In this document: piece by piece, positions 1 through 8,447 of the stretch
Layout: every line of letters begins with the position of its first letter
How positions within the stretch are numbered: the first letter of the stretch is position 1
Translations under genes and position numbers: made by a program
Notes under the pieces: model-generated
The model's input: only the letters and a program-made list of their open reading frames with translations
Database searches by the model: none
Told to the model about the DNA's origin: nothing
NCBI GenBank assembly: GCA_014653935.1
Contig: JACWDU010000012.1
Span: forward strand, 1-12,985
Reading direction: 5' to 3'
DNA length: 12,985 nucleotides
Source: Pelagibacterales bacterium SAG-MED23
GTDB taxonomy: Bacteria > Pseudomonadota > Alphaproteobacteria > Pelagibacterales > Pelagibacteraceae

Positions 1-119
1 GAGCAATTACCCCAGAGTTTTATCCATATCTCATCTCTTAGATTACTTTTTTGAGGTGCTTTTAAACCTCCTGCAATCAATAAGTCTGCAATAACTTTAA
101 GTCTTTCTGATTTTGACCC
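1..119 (-). CDS. panE: Internal fragment of 2-dehydropantoate 2-reductase, joined in frame to the sdhA 5' end
   Basis: This stretch continues the sdhA frame without a stop, but its protein no longer resembles succinate dehydrogenase. After the Tyr-Gly pair that should lead into the SdhA VPFSR-type segment, it reads [20 protein letters not shown] and then [13 protein letters not shown]. The second piece is the active-site block of the ketopantoate reductase (ApbA/PanE) family, pattern IRxExWxKLxxN, whose Lys and Asn serve NADPH-dependent reduction of ketopantoate in pantothenate/CoA synthesis. About 38 residues from the middle of that protein are visible. The N-terminal Rossmann part is missing and the rest runs off the window edge. 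An SdhA lacking its remaining 480 or so residues could not work, so a chimeric join is more likely than a real fusion. The family call is firm; the origin of the join is inferred. Confidence 0.8.
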
Positions 120-122
120 ATA
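117..122. other. Breakpoint between sdhA-like and panE-like sequence
   Basis: Upstream of this point on the minus strand, the translation follows SdhA closely (ending [13 protein letters not shown]). Downstream it follows ketopantoate reductase (starting GSKSER). The Gly codon at 117-119 could belong to either parent, since SdhA has HYG here and ketopantoate reductases often have a DG before SxSER. The join is therefore seamless and in frame, perhaps at a few bases of shared sequence. The exact base cannot be fixed by eye. Confidence 0.7.
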
Positions 123-434
123 TTGTTCTAATTCAAGAACTGCAGCAGGCGCTTCTTTGCATAAATATTCAATTGAGTCTTGATCTCCTAACCAGTCAGC
201 ACCTTTAACTGTATCATACATGTGCCATCTCCAATCATCTTCGCCCATATTTCCTAGGGCCGCAGATATACCACCTTGTGCTGCAGAGGTATGGCTTCTT
301 GTTGGAAATACTTTTGATACGCATGCAGTTTTTAAACCAGCCTCACTTAGTCCTACAGCAGCTCTTAATCCAGATCCTCCCGCACCAAGTACAACTACAT
401 CGTATTCATGATCTATAATTTTATATGAACTCAT
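120..434 (-). CDS. sdhA: Succinate dehydrogenase flavoprotein subunit, N-terminal part only
   Basis: This is the first ~105 residues of the FAD-binding catalytic subunit of complex II, which oxidises succinate to fumarate in the TCA cycle on the cytoplasmic side of the membrane. Near the start (residues 12-23) lies the Rossmann dinucleotide motif [12 protein letters not shown]. It is followed by [20 protein letters not shown], in which His48 of the SHT triplet is the residue that covalently binds FAD in this family. [20 protein letters not shown] is also diagnostic. The ATG at 432-434 overlaps the sdhD stop in an ATGA arrangement, implying translational coupling. The gene should be close to 600 codons, but after about codon 106 the sequence changes into a different gene, so the substrate-binding and catalytic parts are missing here. 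The identity of this part is certain. Confidence 0.93.
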
Positions 435-763
435 AAGTTTAAGCTAAATATTAAGATAATTATTATTAATGGAAATACTATAGCAAAGATTTTAAGAGTT
501 TTATTTGCGGCATTTTTGAGTTTTTCGTTCTCAATATAGTCTTCAAAAACCTCACTTATACTTAGTGCTGAAAAGAAGTAGGCAAATATTAAAAAAAGAC
601 TAAATAAAAGTTTATTTGGCTGGGCAGTTATAAATGTAGCTACCTCAACATAACTTTTGTCATAAAATGAGGCCAAATTAAAAGCAAACCACGTCATTAA
701 TGGAATTAAAATTGCTGAAGCAACTTTCAGGAATAACCATTTTTTTGTAACAGAACTAATCAC
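431..763 (-). CDS. sdhD: Succinate dehydrogenase membrane anchor subunit SdhD
   Basis: A 110-residue integral membrane protein with three hydrophobic helices (roughly residues 15-33, 50-70 and 88-109). It is the second membrane anchor of complex II and helps form the ubiquinone site. It sits between sdhC and sdhA, as in the usual sdhCDAB order. FEDYIEN (residues 73-79) matches the conserved (I/L)xDYV block, and Tyr76 corresponds to the quinone-binding Tyr83 of E. coli Sdh[11 protein letters not shown] corresponds to the RxTAxxLxPL block. Aligned without gaps to E. coli SdhD, the heme ligand His71 falls on Phe64, and the whole protein contains no histidine. The start is GTG (761-763), overlapping the sdhC stop as GTGA. 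Overall similarity is weak, as usual for this subunit; context makes the call secure. Confidence 0.9.
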   Translation of the reverse strand: MISSVTKKWLFLKVASAILIPLMTWFAFNLASFYDKSYVEVATFITAQPNKLLFSLFLIFAYFFSALSISEVFEDYIENEKLKNAANKTLKIFAIVFPLIIIILIFSLNL

Positions 764-1143
764 AATAAATGTTGTCCAATCAAAAAAATTAAAATTGTAG
801 TAGGAAAAGGTCCAATTAACACAATTAAACCGGTTATTTGTGTGGTTTTTTGCTCAAAACCATATCCTAAATCCATAATCAAATGTCTTATTTCGCTAAA
901 TATTTGAAACGTAAAAGACCAAATTATTCCTAGACACGCAAATTTCCCAAAAAAGGATGTCAAAAATAAACTTATAAATGCATAGTTTTGTTCACCTAAT
1001 AAAAGTGAAGCTATCCATAAACCTATTAAAGTTATAGTAAAAAAATTAATGATTCCAGTTACCCTATGAGATATTGAAACTAGAGAAGAGATATGCCAAT
1101 TATAAATTTGTATGTGAGGTGATAAAGGATTGTTATTTTCCAT
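760..1143 (-). CDS. sdhC: Succinate dehydrogenase cytochrome b556-type subunit SdhC
   Basis: A 127-residue membrane anchor of complex II with three predicted transmembrane helices. The N-terminal NPLSPHIQIYNWHISS followed by SISHRVTG (residues 23-30) is the family signature; Ser23 and Arg27 match the ubiquinone-site Ser27 and Arg31 of E. coli SdhC. Residues 84-94 (EIRHLIMDLGY) match the second signature, GIRHMMMDFGY. A gapless alignment across this interval places Gln80 where E. coli has His84, the axial heme b ligand; the codon at 904-906 reads CAA on the minus strand. His87 corresponds to E. coli His91, which is not the axial ligand. The ATG at 1141-1143 lies inside the end of asd (11-base overlap), so the sdh genes are probably translated from a message that also carries asd. 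Confidence 0.95.
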   Translation of the reverse strand: MENNNPLSPHIQIYNWHISSLVSISHRVTGIINFFTITLIGLWIASLLLGEQNYAFISLFLTSFFGKFACLGIIWSFTFQIFSEIRHLIMDLGYGFEQKTTQITGLIVLIGPFPTTILIFLIGQHLL

Positions 1144-2143
1144 AAAAATCTTTTTCTATCAAAGATTCAGCAATTTCAACTGCATTTAGTGCAGCACCTT
1201 TTAATAAATTATCAGATACTACCCATAAGTTAATTGAATTTGGTTGAGAAGAATCTTCACGGATTCTTGATATAAATGTTTCAAATTTATCTTCAGCTTC
1301 AACAGGAGTAATATACCCTCCATCTTTTTGATCATCAACAACCTTACATCCTGGGGATGAAGACAAAATATTTCTTACCTCATCTAAATCATGTTGCTTA
1401 TGAAATTCTACATTTAAACTTATAGAATGGGATACAAGAACAGGAATTCTTACACAAGTAGATGTTATATTTATTTTGGAATCTAAGATTTTTTTTACTT
1501 CATCATGGTTTTTTTGCTCTTCTTTCGTGCTTCCATTTTCAAGAAAACTATCGATATGCGGAATTGCATTAAAAGCTATTTGCTTAGTAAAATTTTTAGA
1601 CTTCACATTTTTATTTTCCAATACTTCTTTTGTTTGAGATATAAGTTCGTCCATACCTGCCTTACCAGCACCTGATACTGATTGATAAGTTGATGCCACT
1701 ATTCTTTTAACATTATATAAATCATGTAAAGGTTTGAGAGCTACAACTATTGGAATTACTGAACAATTGGCATTAGCTATAATATTTTTATTTTTAAATT
1801 TAGATAATTCTTTCGAATTTACCTCTGGAACAATTAAAGGTATCTCTGGATCTTTTCTAAAGAATTTTGAATTATCAATTACAATTGTTTTTTTAGCAGC
1901 AATCGGTGCCCATTTTTCAGCAATTGAAGAGCCAGCAGCAAAGAAGGCAATCTTTACATTTGAGAAATCAAATTGTTCTAAATCAATAACAGTATGTTCT
2001 TTGCCTAAAAAATTTATTTTTTTTCCTGCACTATTAGAAGATGCAACTAAATAGGCTTCGGTTATTGGAAAATTTTTTTTTTCCAAAACTTCTATTAATT
2101 TTCGACCTACGTTTCCCGTTGCTCCAACTATTGCTATATTCAT
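1133..2143 (-). CDS. asd: Aspartate-semialdehyde dehydrogenase
   Basis: NADPH-dependent reduction of aspartyl phosphate to aspartate semialdehyde, the branch point to lysine/diaminopimelate, threonine and methionine. The protein has 336 residues, normal for the family, counting from MNIAIVGATGNVGR. An in-frame ATG further upstream (2209) would add 22 unrelated residues overlapping dmdA and is not used here. Visible signatures are the NADP-binding GATGNVG (7-13), the catalytic Cys127 in NANCSVIP, TYQSVSGAGKAGMDEL (152-167), the substrate-binding RIPVLVSHS (Arg232, His239) and the C-terminal DNLLKGAALNAVEIAE. It starts 19 bases after the dmdA stop and overlaps sdhC by 11 bases, so co-transcription with both is likely. 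Its product leads to homoserine, the carbon acceptor for sulfur in methionine synthesis, which fits a position next to a methanethiol-yielding pathway. Confidence 0.96.
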   Translation of the reverse strand: MNIAIVGATGNVGRKLIEVLEKKNFPITEAYLVASSNSAGKKINFLGKEHTVIDLEQFDFSNVKIAFFAAGSSIAEKWAPIAAKKTIVIDNSKFFRKDPEIPLIVPEVNSKELSKFKNKNIIANANCSVIPIVVALKPLHDLYNVKRIVASTYQSVSGAGKAGMDELISQTKEVLENKNVKSKNFTKQIAFNAIPHIDSFLENGSTKEEQKNHDEVKKILDSKINITSTCVRIPVLVSHSISLNVEFHKQHDLDEVRNILSSSPGCKVVDDQKDGGYITPVEAEDKFETFISRIREDSSQPNSINLWVVSDNLLKGAALNAVEIAESLIEKDFYGK

Positions 2144-2162
2144 GATATTGTAGTGTTTTATA

Positions 2163-3272
2163 CTAAATGAAAGGTAAATCACAAACTTTTCCATCAAAAT
2201 CAGAACCATTTATATTGATTTTAAAGGATTTTGAGGTCTCAAAGTGCGGTTTGTTAATCATGGCAATCCCAATGACTTGTTTGAACGTTGGATTGTAACA
2301 ACCAGATCTTAAATCTCCGATTACTGTATTATTTTCATCAACTAAATCCATTGAGCCATTTACGCTTATTTCTTTGGCATCAATTTTTACTCCCATAAGT
2401 TTTCTTTTAATTCCTTCAGATTTAATTAGTTTTAATTTTTCTTTACCTAAGAAATCAACATCACTATCTATGTTTATGTACTTATCAAAGCCACACTCAT
2501 ATGGATTATCTCCATTATCCATATCATTCCCATGTGAAAGTAATCCACTTTCAATACGTTCGATTAAGTTAGGGCCTCCTGGTTGAACATTAAATTCCTT
2601 ACCAATTTCAAATAGATGATCATATAATTTTAAACCTGATTTATTGTGTTCAACATAAATTTCATAACCACCTTGTTTAGACCATCCAGACCTTGCAATT
2701 AAGTGCTTATCACCACCAAATTCAAAATAATCAAAACCAAAGAATTTTAAATTAGTAATTTTTTCTCCAAAAACTTTTTCCATTAATTTAAATGACTTTG
2801 GACCTTGTACTGCCATGATATCAATATCAGGCTCAACAATCTTGACATCAAAATTTTTTCCGATAGCTAATCCTTTTGCAAACAATATTACATCTGTATC
2901 TGCAATAGAAATCCACCATTTATTCTCATTAAACTTCAAAACAACTGGATCGTTAATTAAACCAGCATTATCATCTATAATTGGACAGTAATAACATCTT
3001 CCTTCTTTTGATTTTGATAAATCCCTACAAGTCATCAACTGAACTAATTTTGCAGAATCTTTTCCTGTAATTTCAACCTGTCTTTCAGCAGCCACATCCC
3101 AAATTTGGACATTTTCTTTTAAATGATGATAAGAGTCTTCTACAGAACCAAATGCTGCTGGTAGCAACATATGATTATAAATGCTGTAAGCAGTTACACC
3201 TTGTTTTTCAATTCTAGAAGTATAGGGTGTGCCTCTTAGTCTTCTTGATTTTGCTATTAAAAAAGTTTTCAT
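2163..3272 (-). CDS. dmdA: Dimethylsulfoniopropionate demethylase DmdA
   Basis: A cytoplasmic, tetrahydrofolate-dependent enzyme of the GcvT (glycine cleavage T-protein) fold. It moves a methyl group from DMSP to THF, giving 3-methylmercaptopropionate and 5-methyl-THF. DmdA-type segments include [11 protein letters not shown] near the N-terminus, [48 protein letters not shown] and [19 protein letters not shown] followed by NPYECGFD. These match DmdA rather than plain GcvT or sarcosine/dimethylglycine enzymes. From the ATG at 3272 the protein has 369 residues, about the length of known DmdA, with few residues before the conserved SRR. An in-frame ATG at 3293 would give 376 residues; it has only a weak purine-rich AATAAG before it, so the start is not settled. 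It follows dmdB and dmdC, the next two enzymes of the pathway, which supports the assignment. Confidence 0.95.
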   Translation of the reverse strand: MKTFLIAKSRRLRGTPYTSRIEKQGVTAYSIYNHMLLPAAFGSVEDSYHHLKENVQIWDVAAERQVEITGKDSAKLVQLMTCRDLSKSKEGRCYYCPIIDDNAGLINDPVVLKFNENKWWISIADTDVILFAKGLAIGKNFDVKIVEPDIDIMAVQGPKSFKLMEKVFGEKITNLKFFGFDYFEFGGDKHLIARSGWSKQGGYEIYVEHNKSGLKLYDHLFEIGKEFNVQPGGPNLIERIESGLLSHGNDMDNGDNPYECGFDKYINIDSDVDFLGKEKLKLIKSEGIKRKLMGVKIDAKEISVNGSMDLVDENNTVIGDLRSGCYNPTFKQVIGIAMINKPHFETSKSFKININGSDFDGKVCDLPFI

Positions 3273-3321
3273 TTTTTGGAGCATTACTGCCATCTTATTT
3301 GATTTTTGTAAAGAAACTATA

Positions 3322-4950
3322 TTAGTTTAATTCTTTAGCTTGTTTTCTCAGTTCAAACTTTTGTATCTTTCCAGTGGATGTCTTTGGTAACGGAGCAAAC
3401 ACAACCTTCTTAGGAAGTTTAAATCCAGCAAGAGTTTCTCGACAAAATGTAATAATTTCCTCTTCTGAGCTTGATTTACCTTCGATTAATTCAACAAAAG
3501 CACAAGGTGTTTCTCCCCATTTCTCATCAGGTTTAGCTACAACAGCTGCCAGTGAAACCGCAGGATGTTTTGATATTGTATTTTCTATCTCAATAGATGA
3601 AATATTTTCTCCACCTGAAATTATAATATCCTTTGATCGGTCTTGAATTTTTATGTAACCACTTGGATGAGTTACAGCTAAATCACCAGAATGAAACCAT
3701 CCTCCTTCCATTGATTTTTCTGTCGCTTCTTTATCTTTGAAGTAACCTTTCATTACTACATTTCCTCTGATCATAATTTCACCCATAGTTTTACCATCAT
3801 AAGGTACGGGCTCCATTGTTTCTGGATCCATGACAATAACACCTTCTGTATTTGGATATCTTACACCTTGTCTTGCTCTAATTTCGTTCTGATTATCTTG
3901 ATCTAATTCGTCCCAATCTTCATTCCAAGCACACTGCAAAATATGACCATAAGTTTCTGTAAGACCATATACATGCATTACTTCAAAACCTAATTTTTGC
4001 ATTTTTTCAAAAATTATACTCGGCGGAGGGGCACCTGCTGTTAATACATAAACCTTTCTTTTTAATTCTTTTTGCTGATCCTGAGGGGCATTAGCTAACA
4101 TATTTAAAACTATTGGTGCTCCGCCAAAATGAGTGACTTCATACTTATCAATTAATTCAAATATCTTCTTTACATCAATATTTCTCAAACAAATTACTCG
4201 GCCATGTATCATTGACATTGTCCAAGGATAACACCATCCATTACAATGAAACATTGGTACTGTGTATAAAAAATTTAACTGGTTAGGCATATTCCATGCA
4301 ACTGCACTTCCAGTTGCCATTAAGTATGATCCTCTATGATGATAAACAACACCTTTTGGATTGCCTGTAGTTCCTGAGGTATAACCTAATGCTATAGCTT
4401 GCCACTCATCTTTTGGCATTTTCCATTTAAAATTTTCATCTCCAGAATTTAAAAACTCTTCATATTCCAAAGATCCAATATTTTTAGAGTCTGGTAAGTT
4501 TGCATCTTTGTCATCTATGTCAATTATAGTAATTTTTGAATTAACTTCTTCTAATGCTTTTTTGACTACATCATGAAACTGTCTATCTACAATTAGTACC
4601 TTTGCTTCACTATGATTTAAAATATAACTAATTGTTTTAGAATCTAGTCTCGTATTAATAGCATTAATAACTGCTCCAACCATTGGTATTGAATAATGGG
4701 CTTCAAATATTTCGGGTGTATTAAATGCTAAAACAGATACCGTATCGCCTGTTTTAATTCCTAATTTATCTAACGCACTAGCAAACTTAATACACCTTTT
4801 ATAAACTTCGCTCCAAGTGTATTTCCTACTTTCATAAACTACTGCTTCATAGTTTGGGTAAATGTCTTTTGCTCTTTCTAGAAATGATAAGGGGGTTAAT
4901 GGAACATAATTGGCATTATTTTTATCCAAATTTGTTTCATAAGGGTTCAT
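3322..4950 (-). CDS. dmdB: 3-methylmercaptopropionyl-CoA ligase DmdB (AMP-forming acyl-CoA synthetase)
   Basis: An ANL-superfamily ligase of 542 residues that activates methylmercaptopropionate (MMPA) with ATP and CoA, the second step of DMSP demethylation. The core motifs are intact: the phosphate-binding loop [11 protein letters not shown] (190-200), [13 protein letters not shown] (231-243), YGLTET (328-333), GWFHSGD (417-423), the hinge region [20 protein letters not shown] (437-456) and the C-terminal [10 protein letters not shown], whose Lys528 is the expected adenylation lysine. The fold alone would allow other short- or medium-chain acids. The MMPA assignment rests on its position between dmdC and dmdA and on overall DmdB-like character. 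It begins one base after the dmdC stop, so translation is probably coupled. There are 49 bases between its stop and the preferred dmdA start (28 to the upstream one). Confidence 0.9.
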   Translation of the reverse strand: MNPYETNLDKNNANYVPLTPLSFLERAKDIYPNYEAVVYESRKYTWSEVYKRCIKFASALDKLGIKTGDTVSVLAFNTPEIFEAHYSIPMVGAVINAINTRLDSKTISYILNHSEAKVLIVDRQFHDVVKKALEEVNSKITIIDIDDKDANLPDSKNIGSLEYEEFLNSGDENFKWKMPKDEWQAIALGYTSGTTGNPKGVVYHHRGSYLMATGSAVAWNMPNQLNFLYTVPMFHCNGWCYPWTMSMIHGRVICLRNIDVKKIFELIDKYEVTHFGGAPIVLNMLANAPQDQQKELKRKVYVLTAGAPPPSIIFEKMQKLGFEVMHVYGLTETYGHILQCAWNEDWDELDQDNQNEIRARQGVRYPNTEGVIVMDPETMEPVPYDGKTMGEIMIRGNVVMKGYFKDKEATEKSMEGGWFHSGDLAVTHPSGYIKIQDRSKDIIISGGENISSIEIENTISKHPAVSLAAVVAKPDEKWGETPCAFVELIEGKSSSEEEIITFCRETLAGFKLPKKVVFAPLPKTSTGKIQKFELRKQAKELN

Positions 4951-4951
4951 A

Positions 4952-6715
4952 CTAATTGAATTTATAATTCATAATATAATTACTTCCAGTGGTTGCAGTA
5001 ATATAATTGCTATCTATTCTCGGAAGTATTCTATTATAGAAAAAATTAGCAGTTTGAATTTTATCCTCATAAAAGTCTTTGTTACTATCATATTCCTTGA
5101 AGGAAACTTCTAGAACTTTTAACCAAGCATGACCTGTTGCAACTAAGCCTAGAACTTTTAAGTAGTCATTACATGCTCCACTTGCATCTTCAGGAGAGTT
5201 TTTAATTTTTTCTTTTATCCAATCAGTAAATTTGGATAGAATTCCTAGATGGTAATGCAATTGTTTTACAAAGGGTTGTGCTCTTTCATCCTTAATATTA
5301 ATTTCTTCTCTTACTAGGTTTATATATTTATTGATAACATCACCATTTCTATTAATTAATTTCCTAAAAACTAAGTCTGCTGCCTGAACAGAATTTGTGC
5401 CCTCATAAATAGGTGTAATTCTGTTATCACGATAGAATTGTTCAATACCTTGGTCTTTTGTAAATCCATATCCTCCATGAATTTGCATTGCTTCACTAGT
5501 TATCTCCATTGCATTATCTGTAAACAGTGATTTAACGACCGGCGTCATCAATGAGACAAGATCAGATGCTTCTTGTTTTATTTTTTCATCAGAATGATTA
5601 AGACTTACCTCAATTTGCTGAGACAGCCAGAAGCTAAGTGCTCTCTGTCCCTCAATCATAGACTTCATATTTAATAAAGATCTTCTTATATCAACATGAT
5701 CAATAATAAAATCTGCACCATTATTTGATTTTGAATTATGCGCTTTACCTTGTTTTCTCTCTTTAGCGTAAGTAAGAGAGTTTTGGTAAGCTATCTCTGA
5801 GATACCTAAACCTTGTACACCGACTATTATTCTCTCTAGGTTCATCATAGTAAACATAGAGTTTAAACCTTTATTTTTTGGTCCAATCATATAACCAACA
5901 GCTTCATCAAAATTTAAAACACAAGTTGCAGATCCCTTAATACCCATTTTATTTTCAATTGATCCTGTTGAAACTCCATTACGCGGTCCAACTGATCCAT
6001 CTTTATTTAAAACAAATTTAGGAACTAGAAATAAACTAATACCTTTCGTGCCTGTCGGTGCATCAGTCGATCTAGCTAAAACTAAATGAATAATATTTTC
6101 TGTTAAGTCTTGATCACCCGACGTTATAAAAATTTTTTGACCACTAATTTTGTAAGTTCCATCATTTTGGTCAACAGCTTTAGTTTTAAGAAGACCTAAA
6201 TCTGTTCCACAAACAGGTTCTGTTAAACACATAGTACCACTCCATTTACCTTCCACCATCTTAGGTAAATAAGTATTTTTTATTTCCTCATCTGCATGTC
6301 TTAACAGACAATTGTAGGCACCAATTGTTAGCTCGCTGTAAAGTTTGAACGATAAACTTGCTGATGATAACATTTCATCAAAAAATGTACTTACTGTCTT
6401 GGGCATTCCTTGACCACCATATTTTGGATCGCAAGATAAAGATATCCACCCATCCTCAATAAATTTTTGATAAGCTTCCTTATATCCTGGAGGTGTTCTA
6501 ACTACTCCATTTTCTAAGACTGCCGGTGTCTCATCTCCACTTTTCGCAAGAGGTAAGATTAAATTTTGAGTTATTTTTGCTGCTTCGTCTAATATATCTT
6601 TAACTAATTCTGTATTAACTTCTTTGTATTTTTCAATTTCGTTATATTTTTTATTGTTCCTCAATTTGTCAAAGAGGAACATCATATCGTCTACAGGTGC
6701 ATTATAAGTTGGCAT
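4952..6715 (-). CDS. dmdC: 3-methylmercaptopropionyl-CoA dehydrogenase DmdC
   Basis: A 587-residue FAD-dependent acyl-CoA dehydrogenase that oxidises MMPA-CoA to methylthioacryloyl-CoA. It belongs to the long subgroup of the family (ordinary members have about 380-400 residues), with an extra C-terminal helical domain from about residue 455. The N-terminal MPTYNAPVDDMMFLFDKL is typical of the DmdC subgroup. MCLTEPVCGTDLG (162-174) is the first acyl-CoA dehydrogenase signature, IHGGYGFTKDQGIEQFYRD (412-430) the second. Glu438 in PIYEGTNSVQA is the catalytic base position of medium-chain-type enzymes. It starts 26 bases after leuB, in an AT-rich spacer with no clear Shine-Dalgarno sequence. A related long-chain role is possible from fold alone; adjacency to dmdB and dmdA makes the DMSP role much likelier. 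Confidence 0.9.
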   Translation of the reverse strand: MPTYNAPVDDMMFLFDKLRNNKKYNEIEKYKEVNTELVKDILDEAAKITQNLILPLAKSGDETPAVLENGVVRTPPGYKEAYQKFIEDGWISLSCDPKYGGQGMPKTVSTFFDEMLSSASLSFKLYSELTIGAYNCLLRHADEEIKNTYLPKMVEGKWSGTMCLTEPVCGTDLGLLKTKAVDQNDGTYKISGQKIFITSGDQDLTENIIHLVLARSTDAPTGTKGISLFLVPKFVLNKDGSVGPRNGVSTGSIENKMGIKGSATCVLNFDEAVGYMIGPKNKGLNSMFTMMNLERIIVGVQGLGISEIAYQNSLTYAKERKQGKAHNSKSNNGADFIIDHVDIRRSLLNMKSMIEGQRALSFWLSQQIEVSLNHSDEKIKQEASDLVSLMTPVVKSLFTDNAMEITSEAMQIHGGYGFTKDQGIEQFYRDNRITPIYEGTNSVQAADLVFRKLINRNGDVINKYINLVREEINIKDERAQPFVKQLHYHLGILSKFTDWIKEKIKNSPEDASGACNDYLKVLGLVATGHAWLKVLEVSFKEYDSNKDFYEDKIQTANFFYNRILPRIDSNYITATTGSNYIMNYKFN

Positions 6716-6741
6716 ATATATACTTTAGAATAAATGATTAA

Positions 6742-7848
6742 TTATTGCAATTTTGAAATTATCGCATCTCCCATAGTAGATGTTGATACTTCTTTCATTC
6801 CTTTTGAAATTATATCTTTAGTTCTAAGTCCTTCATCAAGTACATCTTGAACTGCTTTTTCTAAAATATCTGCCTCTTTATCAAGGTCTAGAGAATATCT
6901 TAAAGCCATTGCAAAACTTAGTATTGTTGCTATTGGGTTAGCAATACCTTGGCCTGCTATATCAGGTGCCGATCCGTGAACTGGCTCATATAATGACCTC
7001 ATATTACCATTTTTATCTTTTGCTCCAAGGGAAGCTGATGGCAAAAGTCCAAGAGAACCAGTCAACATTGCAGCCTCATCTGACAACATGTCACCAAATA
7101 GATTATCTGTAACAATTACATCAAATTGTTTTGGATTCCTGACTAACTGCATTGCACAATTGTCTGCTAGCATATGTTTTAATTCTACATCGCTATATTC
7201 TTTTTCATGAATTGCTTGAACTTCTTCTTTCCATAATTGACCTGCTTCCATAACATTCGACTTTTCGCATGAAGTAACTTTATTGTTTCTTTTTCTAGCT
7301 AGATCAAATGCAACACGAGCCACTCTCTCAATTTCACTTGTGGTATAAACATGTGTGTTAATTCCTTTTCTTTCTCCATTATCTATTGGTTTTATTCCTC
7401 TGGGTTCACCGAAATAAATCCCACCCGTTAATTCTCTAACAAATAGAATATCTAGATTAGATACAAATTCAGGCTTTAAACTTGAAGCATCTACGAGTTG
7501 TTTGAAACAAATTGCAGGTCTTAAGTTTGCAAATAGTTTTAGTTCTTTTCTTAGCTTTAACAGGGCTCTTTCTGGCTTTTTTGAAAATTCAAGGCTATCC
7601 CATTTTGGGCCACCAACAGCACCTAATATCACAGCAGCACTTTCTTGTGCCTTATAAAAAGCTTCATCAGTTATAGGAGATCCATGCTTGTCATAAGCAG
7701 CACCTCCAACTAAATCTTCATCAATTTCAAAATCTAATGATTTATTTGCATTGAACCATTCTATTATTTTTTTTACTTCAGCAATTACTTCTGGTCCAAT
7801 ACCATCACCAGGTAATAGTAAAATTTTTCTTTTTTTTATTTTAATCAT
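6742..7848 (-). CDS. leuB: 3-isopropylmalate dehydrogenase
   Basis: NAD-dependent oxidative decarboxylation of 3-isopropylmalate in leucine synthesis; a cytoplasmic dimer. The protein has 368 residues, close to the usual length. Key positions line up by spacing with the Thermus thermophilus enzyme: Arg100, Arg110 and Arg138 for substrate carboxylates; Tyr145 in [10 protein letters not shown] and Lys196 in CEKSNVME for catalysis; Asp229, Asp253 and Asp257 ([11 protein letters not shown]) for the divalent metal. The NAD-binding block [19 protein letters not shown] (287-305) distinguishes it from isocitrate dehydrogenase. It overlaps the leuD end by 8 bases. The start region is lysine-rich ([20 protein letters not shown]), and no other in-frame start fits. 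Confidence 0.97.
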   Translation of the reverse strand: MIKIKKRKILLLPGDGIGPEVIAEVKKIIEWFNANKSLDFEIDEDLVGGAAYDKHGSPITDEAFYKAQESAAVILGAVGGPKWDSLEFSKKPERALLKLRKELKLFANLRPAICFKQLVDASSLKPEFVSNLDILFVRELTGGIYFGEPRGIKPIDNGERKGINTHVYTTSEIERVARVAFDLARKRNNKVTSCEKSNVMEAGQLWKEEVQAIHEKEYSDVELKHMLADNCAMQLVRNPKQFDVIVTDNLFGDMLSDEAAMLTGSLGLLPSASLGAKDKNGNMRSLYEPVHGSAPDIAGQGIANPIATILSFAMALRYSLDLDKEADILEKAVQDVLDEGLRTKDIISKGMKEVSTSTMGDAIISKLQ

Positions 7849-8446
7849 TAAATATCCATGGTTTTTTTTCTTTTAAACTTTTTTCAAACGCATCCATCTG
7901 TTGTGATTTTTCTAGTGATAAAGCGATATCATCTAATCCCTCAAGTAAACATTTTTTTTTAAATGGATCAATATTAAATTTTATCTCATTATTTCCATAA
8001 AAAATTTTTTGTTCTTTTAAATCTATGGATATTTCTTCTTTTCTATTTGAGTATTCTGATAATTCTTTTATTTTTTCTTCTTCTAAAATGATTGGCAAAA
8101 TACCATTTTTAAAACAGTTACTATAAAAAATATCTGCATAACTTGAGCTAATAACACATGTAATTCCAAAATCTAACAAAGCCCACGGAGCATGCTCTCT
8201 TGAAGAACCACATCCAAAATTATTTCCAGCTATTAATATTTTTGAATTATTAAAAGGTTTGTTATTCAATACAAAATCTTGGATCTCTTTTCCATTATCA
8301 TCATATCTCATTTCAAAAAACAAATTTTTACCTAATCCAGTTCTTTTGATAGTCTTTAGAAATTGCTTTGGGATAATCATATCAGTATCTATGTTAACTA
8401 TTGGAAGGTACGCGGGAATACTTTGCAGTTTATTAAATTTTTGCAT
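7841..8446 (-). CDS. leuD: 3-isopropylmalate dehydratase small subunit
   Basis: The swivel-domain partner of LeuC; together they isomerise 2-isopropylmalate to 3-isopropylmalate. From [15 protein letters not shown] the protein has 201 residues, typical for bacterial Leu[15 protein letters not shown] near residues 19-32 and [20 protein letters not shown] around residues 75-95 are the hallmark substrate- and cluster-facing segments. In-frame ATGs further upstream (up to 8488) lie inside leuC and would add residues with no family counterpart, so the start at 8446 is chosen. This is one base after the leuC stop and implies coupled translation with the large subunit. The C-terminus overlaps leuB by 8 bases. 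Confidence 0.96.
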   Translation of the reverse strand: MQKFNKLQSIPAYLPIVNIDTDMIIPKQFLKTIKRTGLGKNLFFEMRYDDNGKEIQDFVLNNKPFNNSKILIAGNNFGCGSSREHAPWALLDFGITCVISSSYADIFYSNCFKNGILPIILEEEKIKELSEYSNRKEEISIDLKEQKIFYGNNEIKFNIDPFKKKCLLEGLDDIALSLEKSQQMDAFEKSLKEKKPWIFND

Positions 8447-8447
8447 T

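Noticed and set aside
1734..2054. A plus-strand open frame of 106 codons opposite asd, and other shorter plus-strand frames throughout.
   Set aside because: They lie wholly opposite well-supported genes, show no recognisable domain and are expected by chance. No plus-strand gene is supported in the window.
2144..2209. A longer asd beginning at 2209 inside dmdA.
   Set aside because: The extra 22 residues have no counterpart in the family, and the Rossmann segment starts right at the ATG at 2143.
6716..6741. A TATA-rich spacer before dmdC considered as a promoter.
   Set aside because: The background is so AT-rich that -10-like strings occur everywhere, and no matching -35 element stands out.
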